This document shows, one piece after another, positions 23,035 through 30,444 of a DNA stretch of 64,000 nucleotides; the first letter of the stretch is position 1; each line of letters starts with the position of its first letter. The stretch spans positions 135,083 through 199,082 of the forward strand of contig JACKPO010000003.1 in assembly GCA_024233515.1 (NCBI GenBank). The letters run 5' to 3'. Origin of the DNA: Chlamydiales bacterium. GTDB taxonomy: Bacteria > Chlamydiota > Chlamydiia > Chlamydiales > Simkaniaceae. Under the pieces are notes generated by a model. That model was not told where the DNA came from and did not search any database. It saw nothing but the letters and a program-made list of their open reading frames with translations. The position numbers and the translations under genes were made by a program.

Positions 23035-24105
23035 TTAGAACTCAAAGCGACCACCAACAGTGAACCCGTTCACGCCAAGATCTCCCCGTTGCTCAAGAGG
23101 CTCTGGAGTCGTCGTGACAAAGGATTCGTTGGCTACTTCATCACGGTAGCGGTAGAGTTCGTTTTGGTTAAACCAAACGAGGTACTCATATCCAATATGT
23201 AGATTGAGTCTCATAGAGTTGCTGCTGAAAAACCGTTCCCACTCGAGACCCAGTTTCATGTGAAGGTTCGGCCGTACTCTCCAATAGCTGTCATGTTCAT
23301 TCATTGAAAAGTTGCGATCAGTAGAGGTTGTATCTGTCGTCTGGTCGATCGAAAGCTTTCCATAAAGAATCGAAGCAAGGAGATCGGAATAAATCTGGAA
23401 TCCCATCCCTAAGAACATTTTGGTTTGGAGGCCACCAACAGTGCCAATCGCATTGTAGTGATTTTTATTGTGAATTGTTCTGACACGCGTATCGGTCTGA
23501 CTGGCAAGAGAGGTTTGAACAACTGTGTAATCCCAATCGATCCACCCTCCACGAAGCCCTGTGACAGGGCGGAAAGCAAACTGTCGATAACGGAAATATC
23601 CTGGTGAAGCGAGAAGATCGAGCGTATCATAATCTAAGCTCCACTTCCCTTCCATTTGCTTATCGATAAGATCAGAGTTAACCCCAAGGCGTCCCCAAAG
23701 GGAATAAATTTTACTATCCTCAGTCGGCCGCACTGTTTTATTCGTATCTGTGCGCAGACGGGTCCATTCCAAAGCAAGAGACCAATCCATGCAATCAATA
23801 TAATACCCTAATCCAACGCGGAAAGCTGGATCCCAGTTGAAATCTAAACGCTCGATTTTTCGTGACCCTGTCGAAACTTCTTGCGTAGGATCTTTGACCC
23901 TAACAGCAAGATCTGTTCCATCAACTTGAGCGGTCCAATAGAGAAAATCTCCATAAACAAAGGCACCATACCCATCGGTATACATGGAACCTTCGCGGTT
24001 TTTTCCGTAGTTAGGACAAAGCTTTTGTTCTTTTTCGTAGCCTGTGTCTGCAAACACAGCTGAAGTTGCAAATGTCGCAGCTAAGAGAAAGGATTTTATG
24101 CGCAT
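23035..24105 (-). CDS. MOMP-like outer-membrane pore protein (Lpg1974 family), copy 1
   Basis: About 356 residues from MRIKSFLLAATFATSAVFAD, a clear type I signal peptide. The frame is open to 24168, but the ATG at 24105 with AGGAAAAAAG upstream gives the proper signal. The mature protein has SMYTDGYGAFVYGDFLYWTA, DWDYTVVQ-type alternating strands, cysteines (KLCPNYGKNR, YYIDCMDW) and a final phenylalanine (TVGGRFEF), the outer-membrane barrel signature. The Lpg1974 family comprises pore-forming outer-membrane proteins abundant in Simkania-like chlamydiae. It is a paralogue of the gene at 24383. Confidence 0.85.
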   Translation of the reverse strand: MRIKSFLLAATFATSAVFADTGYEKEQKLCPNYGKNREGSMYTDGYGAFVYGDFLYWTAQVDGTDLAVRVKDPTQEVSTGSRKIERLDFNWDPAFRVGLGYYIDCMDWSLALEWTRLRTDTNKTVRPTEDSKIYSLWGRLGVNSDLIDKQMEGKWSLDYDTLDLLASPGYFRYRQFAFRPVTGLRGGWIDWDYTVVQTSLASQTDTRVRTIHNKNHYNAIGTVGGLQTKMFLGMGFQIYSDLLASILYGKLSIDQTTDTTSTDRNFSMNEHDSYWRVRPNLHMKLGLEWERFFSSNSMRLNLHIGYEYLVWFNQNELYRYRDEVANESFVTTTPEPLEQRGDLGVNGFTVGGRFEF

Positions 24106-24169
24106 CTTTTTTCCTTTTTTTAGAAATGCAAGAAAACCAATGTATTTTTTTCTTACCGTTTTCGTCAAT

Positions 24170-24199
24170 AAAAAACCCCTACATTTGCAGGGGTTTTTT
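24170..24199. terminator. second copy of the porin terminator
   Basis: A hairpin identical to the one at 22981-23009, within a 39-bp exact duplicate. It lies between the two porin genes and presumably once directly followed the 24383 porin; a palindromic element now separates the gene from it. Confidence 0.75.
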
Positions 24200-24360
24200 A
24201 GAGGGTGTCGTCAAAAGATGGTCAATAAAGAAGGCCTTCTCTGTGAGGAAAGTTCAAGGCGTCCGATGCAGAGAGCCCAAGTGGGCTCTTGAAGGAGGAC
24301 AACGATGAAATTTTCCACAGGGAGGACTTAAGGATTGACCATCTTTTGACGACACCCTCT
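24200..24360. mobile_element. 161-bp palindromic element, family E, full copy
   Basis: Perfect 27-bp terminal inverted repeats (AGAGGGTGTCGTCAAAAGAT…GGTCAAT). The interior is also self-complementary, with the GAGCCC…GGGCTC loop near 24270. It lies between the stop of porin copy 2 and its terminator. A 69-bp internally deleted copy is at 25503-25571, upstream of the same porin. Confidence 0.75.
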
Positions 24361-24382
24361 AAGGAAGAAAAACCTTTTTCGT

Positions 24383-25483
24383 TTAGAATTCGAGGCCAGC
24401 CCCTACGGTTAGCCCAGAAATGCTAAGGTCATCTCTTTCAATAGAAGGATAAACCTCTCCTGAAGAAGGGTTATCATTTCCTGTGCTAAATGTAATGACT
24501 CTTAGACGTTGAAGCTGGTTCTGATTAAACCAATTGAGGAATTCATATCCCGCATGAATATTCAGCCTCATACCATGATTCATGAAAAATCGCTCCCACT
24601 CGAGTCCAATCGCAAAATGGACATTTGAACGAACGCGCCAGTAACAATCGTGGTAGCTTTGTGACAGATGAGTGGTATTATAGAGAGTTTCAGATGGCAT
24701 TGCGATATCAAATCGTCCATAAAGGGCTGAAGCAAGTGCGTTTGCATAAATATGAAATCCATATCCCATGAACCATTTCATGTTTGCTCTTGCAAAAAGT
24801 CCAACCGCATGAAAGTCATTTTTAAGGTTTTGTTTAACCACTAGGGTACTTTCTTGATCAGCGTAATAGCTATTCACATCATATTTCCAATCAACCCAAG
24901 CTCCACGAAGACCAATTTCGGGTTGAATCGCAAAATAGCGGTAGCGGAAATACCCTGGGCGAAGAGCCAAATCAAGCGTATCATAAGAAAGCTCCCATTT
25001 AGTACTCATGCTCTGAAGATCCAATGTGGAACTTAAGCTTGGGCGTCCCCAAAGGCTATTCATCTTATAGCCATCCGCTTTTGTTTTTGAGCTCTGGGTA
25101 TCACTGCGAAGACGGGTCCACTCAAGTTCAACGGCCCAATCCATCCAGTCAAAATAATAGCCAAGACCTACCCGTAGTGCTGGATCCCATTCAAAGTCAG
25201 GGCGTGATATCTCCGACCGACTAGAAAGATTTTCTGATTTCCCCGAGTACTGTTCGATAGAAAAAGCATAATCCAACCCATCCATTTGTGAAGTCCAGTA
25301 GAGAAACTCTCCTGTAACAAAGGGACCATACCCATCAGTGTACATAGAACCGATCCGGTTTTTTCCATAATTTGGGCAAAGCTTTCCCTGGCTATTTTGT
25401 GTTTGATCCATTCCTTGTCCATCATCTGCAAAAAGTGCAGAGAAACCCATTGTCGAGGCAAGAAGTAGTGATTTTATACGCAT
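24383..25483 (-). CDS. MOMP-like outer-membrane pore protein (Lpg1974 family), copy 2
   Basis: 366 residues beginning MRIKSLLLASTMGFSALFAD, a signal peptide nearly identical in layout to copy 1. Shared landmarks are KLCPNYGKNRIGSMYTDGYG, EFLYWTSQMDG, FEWDPALRVGLGYYFDWMDW, WELSYDTLDLALRPGYFRYR and a terminal VGAGLEF. The predicted structure is a beta-barrel in the outer membrane, probably an entry route for nutrients and a major surface antigen. The surface loops differ most from copy 1, as expected for paralogues under diversification. Family E palindromic elements lie at both ends of the gene. Confidence 0.86.
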   Translation of the reverse strand: MRIKSLLLASTMGFSALFADDGQGMDQTQNSQGKLCPNYGKNRIGSMYTDGYGPFVTGEFLYWTSQMDGLDYAFSIEQYSGKSENLSSRSEISRPDFEWDPALRVGLGYYFDWMDWAVELEWTRLRSDTQSSKTKADGYKMNSLWGRPSLSSTLDLQSMSTKWELSYDTLDLALRPGYFRYRYFAIQPEIGLRGAWVDWKYDVNSYYADQESTLVVKQNLKNDFHAVGLFARANMKWFMGYGFHIYANALASALYGRFDIAMPSETLYNTTHLSQSYHDCYWRVRSNVHFAIGLEWERFFMNHGMRLNIHAGYEFLNWFNQNQLQRLRVITFSTGNDNPSSGEVYPSIERDDLSISGLTVGAGLEF

Positions 25484-25502
25484 GATTCTATTCCTTTTGG
25501 CC

Positions 25503-25571
25503 AGAGGGTATCGTCAAAAGATGATCAATCCTTAAGTCTTCTTTATTGATCATCTTTCGATGATACCCTCT
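25503..25571. mobile_element. 69-bp internally deleted copy of the family E element
   Basis: 27-bp ends AGAGGGTATCGTCAAAAGAT…GATCAAT and the near complement (two mismatches). The short middle CCTTAAGTC…CTTCTTT corresponds to sequences next to both ends of the 24200-24360 copy, so it is a deletion derivative in opposite orientation. Two positions that are G in both arms of the full copy are A in both arms here. Confidence 0.7.
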
Positions 25572-25644
25572 GATGTTTTGTTCAAAAAAAAAGCTTACTT
25601 TAAATGATCTTCCCATTTTTTTTCCAATCCTTTAGAAGGAAGTT

Positions 25645-25695
25645 ATGGCAAAAAGAGAATATACCGAGAAGTTATGGCGAAGGATGAAATACTGA
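25645..25695 (+). other. possible upstream mini-ORF overlapping the monooxygenase start
   Basis: A 16-codon ORF (MAKREYTEKLWRRMKY) has the better ribosome-binding site (AGAAGGAAG) and overlaps the start of the downstream gene out of frame. The motif GAAGTTATGGC is repeated at both starts. It may couple or dampen translation, or be a chance microduplication. Confidence 0.3.
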
Positions 25696-27272
25696 TTGTT
25701 GGGGCAGGTCCTGTTGGGCTCACAATGGCCTGCGAACTCAAGCGGCATGGTGCAAAGGTACGCATCATCGACAAGAGTCCTGTCTATGCGCATGATTCTC
25801 GCGCTGTCGGCGTTCACGCACGGACACTCGAAGTCTTCGAAGAGATGGGGGTTCTTCCTGAGTTTTTAAAGACCGGCGTGAAAGTCACTGGCATGAATCT
25901 ATACTCTGGAAACCACCGACTCGTGCATGCGCAGTATCAGGGACTGGATACTCCTTATTGTTTCATCATCGACCTCCCGCAAACCGATACGGAACTCCTC
26001 CTGATCCATCATCTCGAAAAACTTGGAGTGAAGGTTGAAAGAAACACCGAACTCAATAACTTAGAGCAAAAAGAAGATGGCGTGGAAGTGATGATTAAAT
26101 CGGGAGAACGAAGCCTCGTCCCCGATGAATTTGCTTATGTCGTCGGATGTGATGGAGCCCGTAGTACCTGTCGCCATCTCACCAATATCGCTTTTCCAGG
26201 TTCAGAGTATCCGAGCAATTGGATTGTCTTCGATGCAAAAATTGATTGGTCCTATGACTCTCAAGAATTGCAACTCTTTCTCCATGAGGATGGAGTGGTT
26301 GGATTTTTCCCCCTTCCCAAGGAGCGGATGCGTGTGACCTGCGAGCTAAATCCTCACAAAAAAGGAGAAGAACCTCCCCCTGTCACTTATGATCTTGCAC
26401 TCTCTCTTCTTCAAAAGCGGGTGGAGCCCTCCTTCAAGTTTAGTCAGCCGCAAGATCTCAGTCGATTTATCATCCACCATCGGCAAGTTACCGATTACAG
26501 AAAAGGGAGAGTCTTTTTGGCAGGAGATGCGGCCCACCTCCATAGTCCAGCAGGAGGTCAAGGGATGAATACGGGAATCCAAGATGCTTTTAATCTTGCT
26601 TGGAAACTCGCTCTTGTCATGAGCGGGAAGGGAAAAAGTGCCCTTCTTGACACCTACCATCAAGAGCGTCACCCAATTGCAAAAGATGTCCTTAGTATGA
26701 CCGATAAGATGACAAAGATCGCAACAACAAAAATTGCAGCCTTTTCCTTTATGCGGGACGCGGTGATGAGCTTTGCAGGATCTTTCGAAAAAATCACCCA
26801 CCAGCTTCCTAAGCGACTTTCGCAGCTCTACTATACTTATGAACCTAACGACTTTCTCGTCAATGAAGCCAAAGACCATCCTCCCGAACATATCGAAGTG
26901 GGTGGAAGAGCACCCGACCATCTCTTAATGCAAGAGGGGAAAGAGGTCCGCCTCTTTGACCTGTTTAAGGGCCCTCACTATACCCTCCTCCTTTTTGCAG
27001 GAAAAAAACCGACAGAAAAGGAGCTTGAATCGCTGATTAACTTCCGCCACCCCCATCTAAAAACCTATTATCTCTACCGCAACGAGTCCGATCTGAAGTG
27101 TTGCCCAGAAAAAGGGGTGTGCCTTCTCGACCGTGAACCCTCCTGCCATACTCATTATGGGATTACAAAAACGACTCTCGTTCTCATACGCCCTGATAAT
27201 GTCATCGGTCTGATTCAGCAGCCACCTAACCTAAAACACTTTGAAAACTATCTCAAAAAGGTCTTTGTATGA
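25674..27272 (+). CDS. FAD-dependent aromatic-ring monooxygenase (PheA/TfdB type)
   Basis: 532-residue flavoprotein hydroxylase. The N-terminal Rossmann motif is ILIVGAGPVGLTMACELKRH. The DG motif is YVVGCDGARSTCRHL near residue 155, and the second FAD motif is VFLAGDAAHLHSPAGGQGMN near residue 280. The C-terminal 130 residues resemble the thioredoxin-like domain of phenol hydroxylase-type enzymes (GGRAPDHLL, then LFDLFKGPHYTLLLFAGKKP). These enzymes use NAD(P)H and O2 to hydroxylate aromatic or polyketide-like substrates. It faces the NHLP peptide export cassette and could supply a tailoring step, but that is inference. Confidence 0.85.
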   Translation: MAKDEILIVGAGPVGLTMACELKRHGAKVRIIDKSPVYAHDSRAVGVHARTLEVFEEMGVLPEFLKTGVKVTGMNLYSGNHRLVHAQYQGLDTPYCFIIDLPQTDTELLLIHHLEKLGVKVERNTELNNLEQKEDGVEVMIKSGERSLVPDEFAYVVGCDGARSTCRHLTNIAFPGSEYPSNWIVFDAKIDWSYDSQELQLFLHEDGVVGFFPLPKERMRVTCELNPHKKGEEPPPVTYDLALSLLQKRVEPSFKFSQPQDLSRFIIHHRQVTDYRKGRVFLAGDAAHLHSPAGGQGMNTGIQDAFNLAWKLALVMSGKGKSALLDTYHQERHPIAKDVLSMTDKMTKIATTKIAAFSFMRDAVMSFAGSFEKITHQLPKRLSQLYYTYEPNDFLVNEAKDHPPEHIEVGGRAPDHLLMQEGKEVRLFDLFKGPHYTLLLFAGKKPTEKELESLINFRHPHLKTYYLYRNESDLKCCPEKGVCLLDREPSCHTHYGITKTTLVLIRPDNVIGLIQQPPNLKHFENYLKKVFV

Positions 27273-27538
27273 TCCCTTCTGATTCCAACTATGACTTTCC
27301 TTTCTCTCCCTCGATGAGTGAAAATGTCGATACGATTGCGCAGATGCTCGTCGGCAACTCCCTCTCTTATGAGCTGGAAGGAGCCCGTTTTCTCCTTGAA
27401 AAGATTCGAGAAAAAATCAAAGGGAACTCCCACCTCGAAGAGGCCCTCGAAAAACTTTCTGATATTGTTGAAAATCCCGATGGTTTCGACCCGTTAACCA
27501 TTCAGCAAACGCTAGGGACACTTCGTTCTATAGATTAG
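27269..27538 (+). CDS. small hypothetical protein coupled to the monooxygenase
   Basis: 89 residues, starting MIPSDSNYDFPFSPSMSENV, overlapping the monooxygenase stop by 4 nt (ATGA). Acidic and helical after residue 20 (LLEKIREKIKGNSHLEEALE). No family recognised. The 3' end overlaps the convergent transporter gene by 4 nt, so the two transcription units meet end to end. Confidence 0.55.
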   Translation: MIPSDSNYDFPFSPSMSENVDTIAQMLVGNSLSYELEGARFLLEKIREKIKGNSHLEEALEKLSDIVENPDGFDPLTIQQTLGTLRSID

Positions 27539-30444
27539 AGTCTTTGGCGGTGAAGCATTTCAGCGAAGAGGCCTGGCTCCTTTGCCAGCTCTTCGAATGA
27601 TCCCATCTGGGTGATCTTCCCTTTTTCAAGGACATAGATCCGATCGGCATTTCTAATTGTGCTAAGGCGGTGGGCAATGACAACACGGGTGATATCGAGG
27701 GCATCGATATTTTGAGTAATCTCTTCCTGCGAGCGGTTATCAAGAGCGCTTGTCGCTTCATCAAAGATGAGAATTTTTGGATTGGGGAGAAGGGCGCGTG
27801 CAATCAAAAGGCGCTGCTTCTGCCCTCCTGAAAGGGTCTCACCATTTTGGGGAAGAACGGTATGAAGTCCCATTGGAAAGTTTTCGAGATCGCGTTTAAA
27901 GCTTGCCAGAGTAATCGCCCGGTCAATTTCTTCTTCTGTATAGCGCCCACCGGCAACAATGTTTTGGTAGAGAGTCCCCGCAACGATTCCTCCTCCTTGC
28001 AGAACCACTCCCATTTGCTTTCGCACTTCATTGATGTTGAGATGAGAGAGATCTTTTCCATTGAAATAGACAGCACCAGACAAAGGTTTTTCAAACCCCA
28101 AAAGCATCCGAATCAGGGTGGATTTTCCACTCCCAGAAGGGCCAACAATTCCGATCATTTCGCAGGGATTCACCCGAATCGAAACATCATCAAGGATAAG
28201 GTTCTCATCATCCTCATAGTTAAACGAGATGTGATCGATACGGATATCCCCTGTAAGTTTTCCAGGGCTTGTTTTTTTCTGGAGAATCTCCTGAGGCTCT
28301 TCCACAATCACATTTGTCCGCCGCCAAAGAGGAATAATCGGTGCTGCTTGCATCACAATATTACTTAGAGCGAAAACCGCCATGGAAAGGGTCATAAATG
28401 CTGAGTTAAAGGCTAAAAAGTCCCCAATCGATAGGCTCTCCGTCTCTTCAAGTCGCATCACAGTTCCAAAAATCAAGAGAAGCGCAAGCAGTGGAAAAGC
28501 TCCCATGATCGTTGCGATGACATTTTGGATATTTTGCGCCATCATCTCCAATGATTTTGATCTTGAAAACTGTTTAGCCCAATAGGAAAAGGCATTATTC
28601 TCAGCCCCTGCAACCCTCAGTTTCGAAACCCCTGAAAGGATTTGAACAAGAGCCCCATTGATCGTCCCTTGCATTTCGAACACCTTCTTTTGGACTCGAA
28701 TTTTCCATTTTGCAAACAAGTAGGTGACCGCTGCAGCAATGAGAAGGAGAATCACCCCAATCACCGTTAGGCGAATAGAGTAAATCGCCATGGTCATCAA
28801 GTAAAGAAGGGCAAAAATCCCCGTTAAGATCGTTTGGGCAATGTTACTCGAAAGGAGGGGTCTCATCTGCTCCATCGCCATCACCCTTTGGAGCAAATCT
28901 CCCGCTGTAAACCGGCGGAAGAAATTAGCAGGAAGTTTGAGAAGACGGTCCCAGAGAGCAGGTTGAATCCCCGCGCTCAGTTTTCCATCGATTCTCCCTA
29001 AGATAAGTGAGCGAAAGTAAATGAAGAGTGAGCTGCTAAGTGCTGAGGCAATCAATCCAAGCGAGATTTGGAAAAGGAGAGGAAAGTTCGCATTGGGAAT
29101 CGCTAAGTTAAATAAGAGAGCTGTTGCCACGGGAGGAAAGAGAGAAAAAAGGGCGCCAATCAGCCCATAAAGGCCAAGTTTCCAAAGCTCCCGTTTATTT
29201 TCTCTAAGGAAAAACGCAAGGGTCTCTTTCCCCGAATGAATCTCATCAGGGATCGCCCGATAAAACGTGTAGCCGTCTTTTGCCAAAAGGCGCGTAAGAC
29301 TGGGCGTTATTTTTTTTTTGGTCCCCTTCACCGGATCGATCATGAGATACTCTCCAAATCGATTTTGAAGGAGGGCGACAGGGTGGTGTTCTTTTCCATA
29401 AAAAGCTAGAAGAGATCCAGAGTCTCTCTTCCACCAAAGGGGGCCGAGCTGAATCGCTCGAACGCGCGCCCCAGATCTCTCAGCGATTTTCGCCACTTTG
29501 TCTTTCAGCTCTTTTTCATGCACTTGTTTGACAGCTTCAAACTTCATCCCTCTCGATTTGAAAATGATTTCCATTGCTTGATTCAGGGGAACAGTTGAAA
29601 GGGTCCCTTCTTCAACTTCCCTCTCCTCTAAAACAGAGACCATTTCAGTCAGGGTTTCATGAAGCGTTTCCTCTTGCAGGGTTTCCTTCTCCTCAAAACG
29701 CTTGAGCTCTTCCTGATCAAGAAATTCCCTCTTTTGAATCAGATAGTGTCCTAGAAAGCGGTGAAAAAGAGAAAGGCCCTCGATCCACTTGTGAGTTTGG
29801 ATTGCTTCCTTTGTTGTCTGAACCTCGTAATTCCCTGCCTCCATTGATAAAAAATAAAGGTGAGGAAGAACTGGAAAAAAACGGTGATGATCCGTGAATT
29901 TGTACTCGTGGGGACCAAGAAGTTTATAGACTCCTTCTTTAGGGGTAACCCAAAACACTCGCTCTTTCTCTTCTGGATGCTCACTGATTTTTAGAGTAAA
30001 GACCTCCCCTTCCTTCATAGGAATCGCTCCACTTTTTAGGAGCCAATGTTTGGGAGCAACATCCATCGGGGCATAGAGAAAGTGAGAAAATTGATTGAGC
30101 CAATGTTCTAAGTGATCAGAAAAGGCCTTTTGATTCTCCTCTGAGCGTTTCATCGCCTCCGTCAGTTGACGTTTATCGACTTCCCAAAGAATGCAGGTCT
30201 CTTCAGTAAACGCAAAGAGTTCATAAGGAATCTCTGGATCTTTTTCGATCTCAAACAAAAGTCGTCCCGAAGAGATCATTGAAAGGAGGGTCCGCCTCCC
30301 CTCTTTTTCACTCGCAAAAAGGAGCATCGACCCTTTTTCTAGAAAATAGACCTTTTCCTCTTCTTCTAAAGAGAGGCGAAAATTTGGAGGGGTTTCGATC
30401 CTTTTTCCGATCTTCTGAAAAAGCTCAAACATCGCCCGCCTCAC
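27535..30444 (-). CDS. NHLP-type peptide export ABC transporter, permease/ATPase subunit without peptidase
   Basis: 969 residues, matching the second ABC protein of NHLP (nitrile hydratase leader peptide) export systems. A long N-terminal part includes a cyclic-nucleotide-binding-like region (about residues 20-110). The six-helix permease domain is at about 420-700, followed by an ATPase with Walker A GPSGSGKST, signature LSGGQKQRLLIARAL, Walker B ILIFDEATSALD and switch AHRLST. There is no C39 peptidase. It overlaps the upstream ABC gene by 20 nt, forming one operon HlyD-ABC1-ABC2. Confidence 0.87.
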   Translation of the reverse strand: MRRAMFELFQKIGKRIETPPNFRLSLEEEEKVYFLEKGSMLLFASEKEGRRTLLSMISSGRLLFEIEKDPEIPYELFAFTEETCILWEVDKRQLTEAMKRSEENQKAFSDHLEHWLNQFSHFLYAPMDVAPKHWLLKSGAIPMKEGEVFTLKISEHPEEKERVFWVTPKEGVYKLLGPHEYKFTDHHRFFPVLPHLYFLSMEAGNYEVQTTKEAIQTHKWIEGLSLFHRFLGHYLIQKREFLDQEELKRFEEKETLQEETLHETLTEMVSVLEEREVEEGTLSTVPLNQAMEIIFKSRGMKFEAVKQVHEKELKDKVAKIAERSGARVRAIQLGPLWWKRDSGSLLAFYGKEHHPVALLQNRFGEYLMIDPVKGTKKKITPSLTRLLAKDGYTFYRAIPDEIHSGKETLAFFLRENKRELWKLGLYGLIGALFSLFPPVATALLFNLAIPNANFPLLFQISLGLIASALSSSLFIYFRSLILGRIDGKLSAGIQPALWDRLLKLPANFFRRFTAGDLLQRVMAMEQMRPLLSSNIAQTILTGIFALLYLMTMAIYSIRLTVIGVILLLIAAAVTYLFAKWKIRVQKKVFEMQGTINGALVQILSGVSKLRVAGAENNAFSYWAKQFSRSKSLEMMAQNIQNVIATIMGAFPLLALLLIFGTVMRLEETESLSIGDFLAFNSAFMTLSMAVFALSNIVMQAAPIIPLWRRTNVIVEEPQEILQKKTSPGKLTGDIRIDHISFNYEDDENLILDDVSIRVNPCEMIGIVGPSGSGKSTLIRMLLGFEKPLSGAVYFNGKDLSHLNINEVRKQMGVVLQGGGIVAGTLYQNIVAGGRYTEEEIDRAITLASFKRDLENFPMGLHTVLPQNGETLSGGQKQRLLIARALLPNPKILIFDEATSALDNRSQEEITQNIDALDITRVVIAHRLSTIRNADRIYVLEKGKITQMGSFEELAKEPGLFAEMLHRQRL

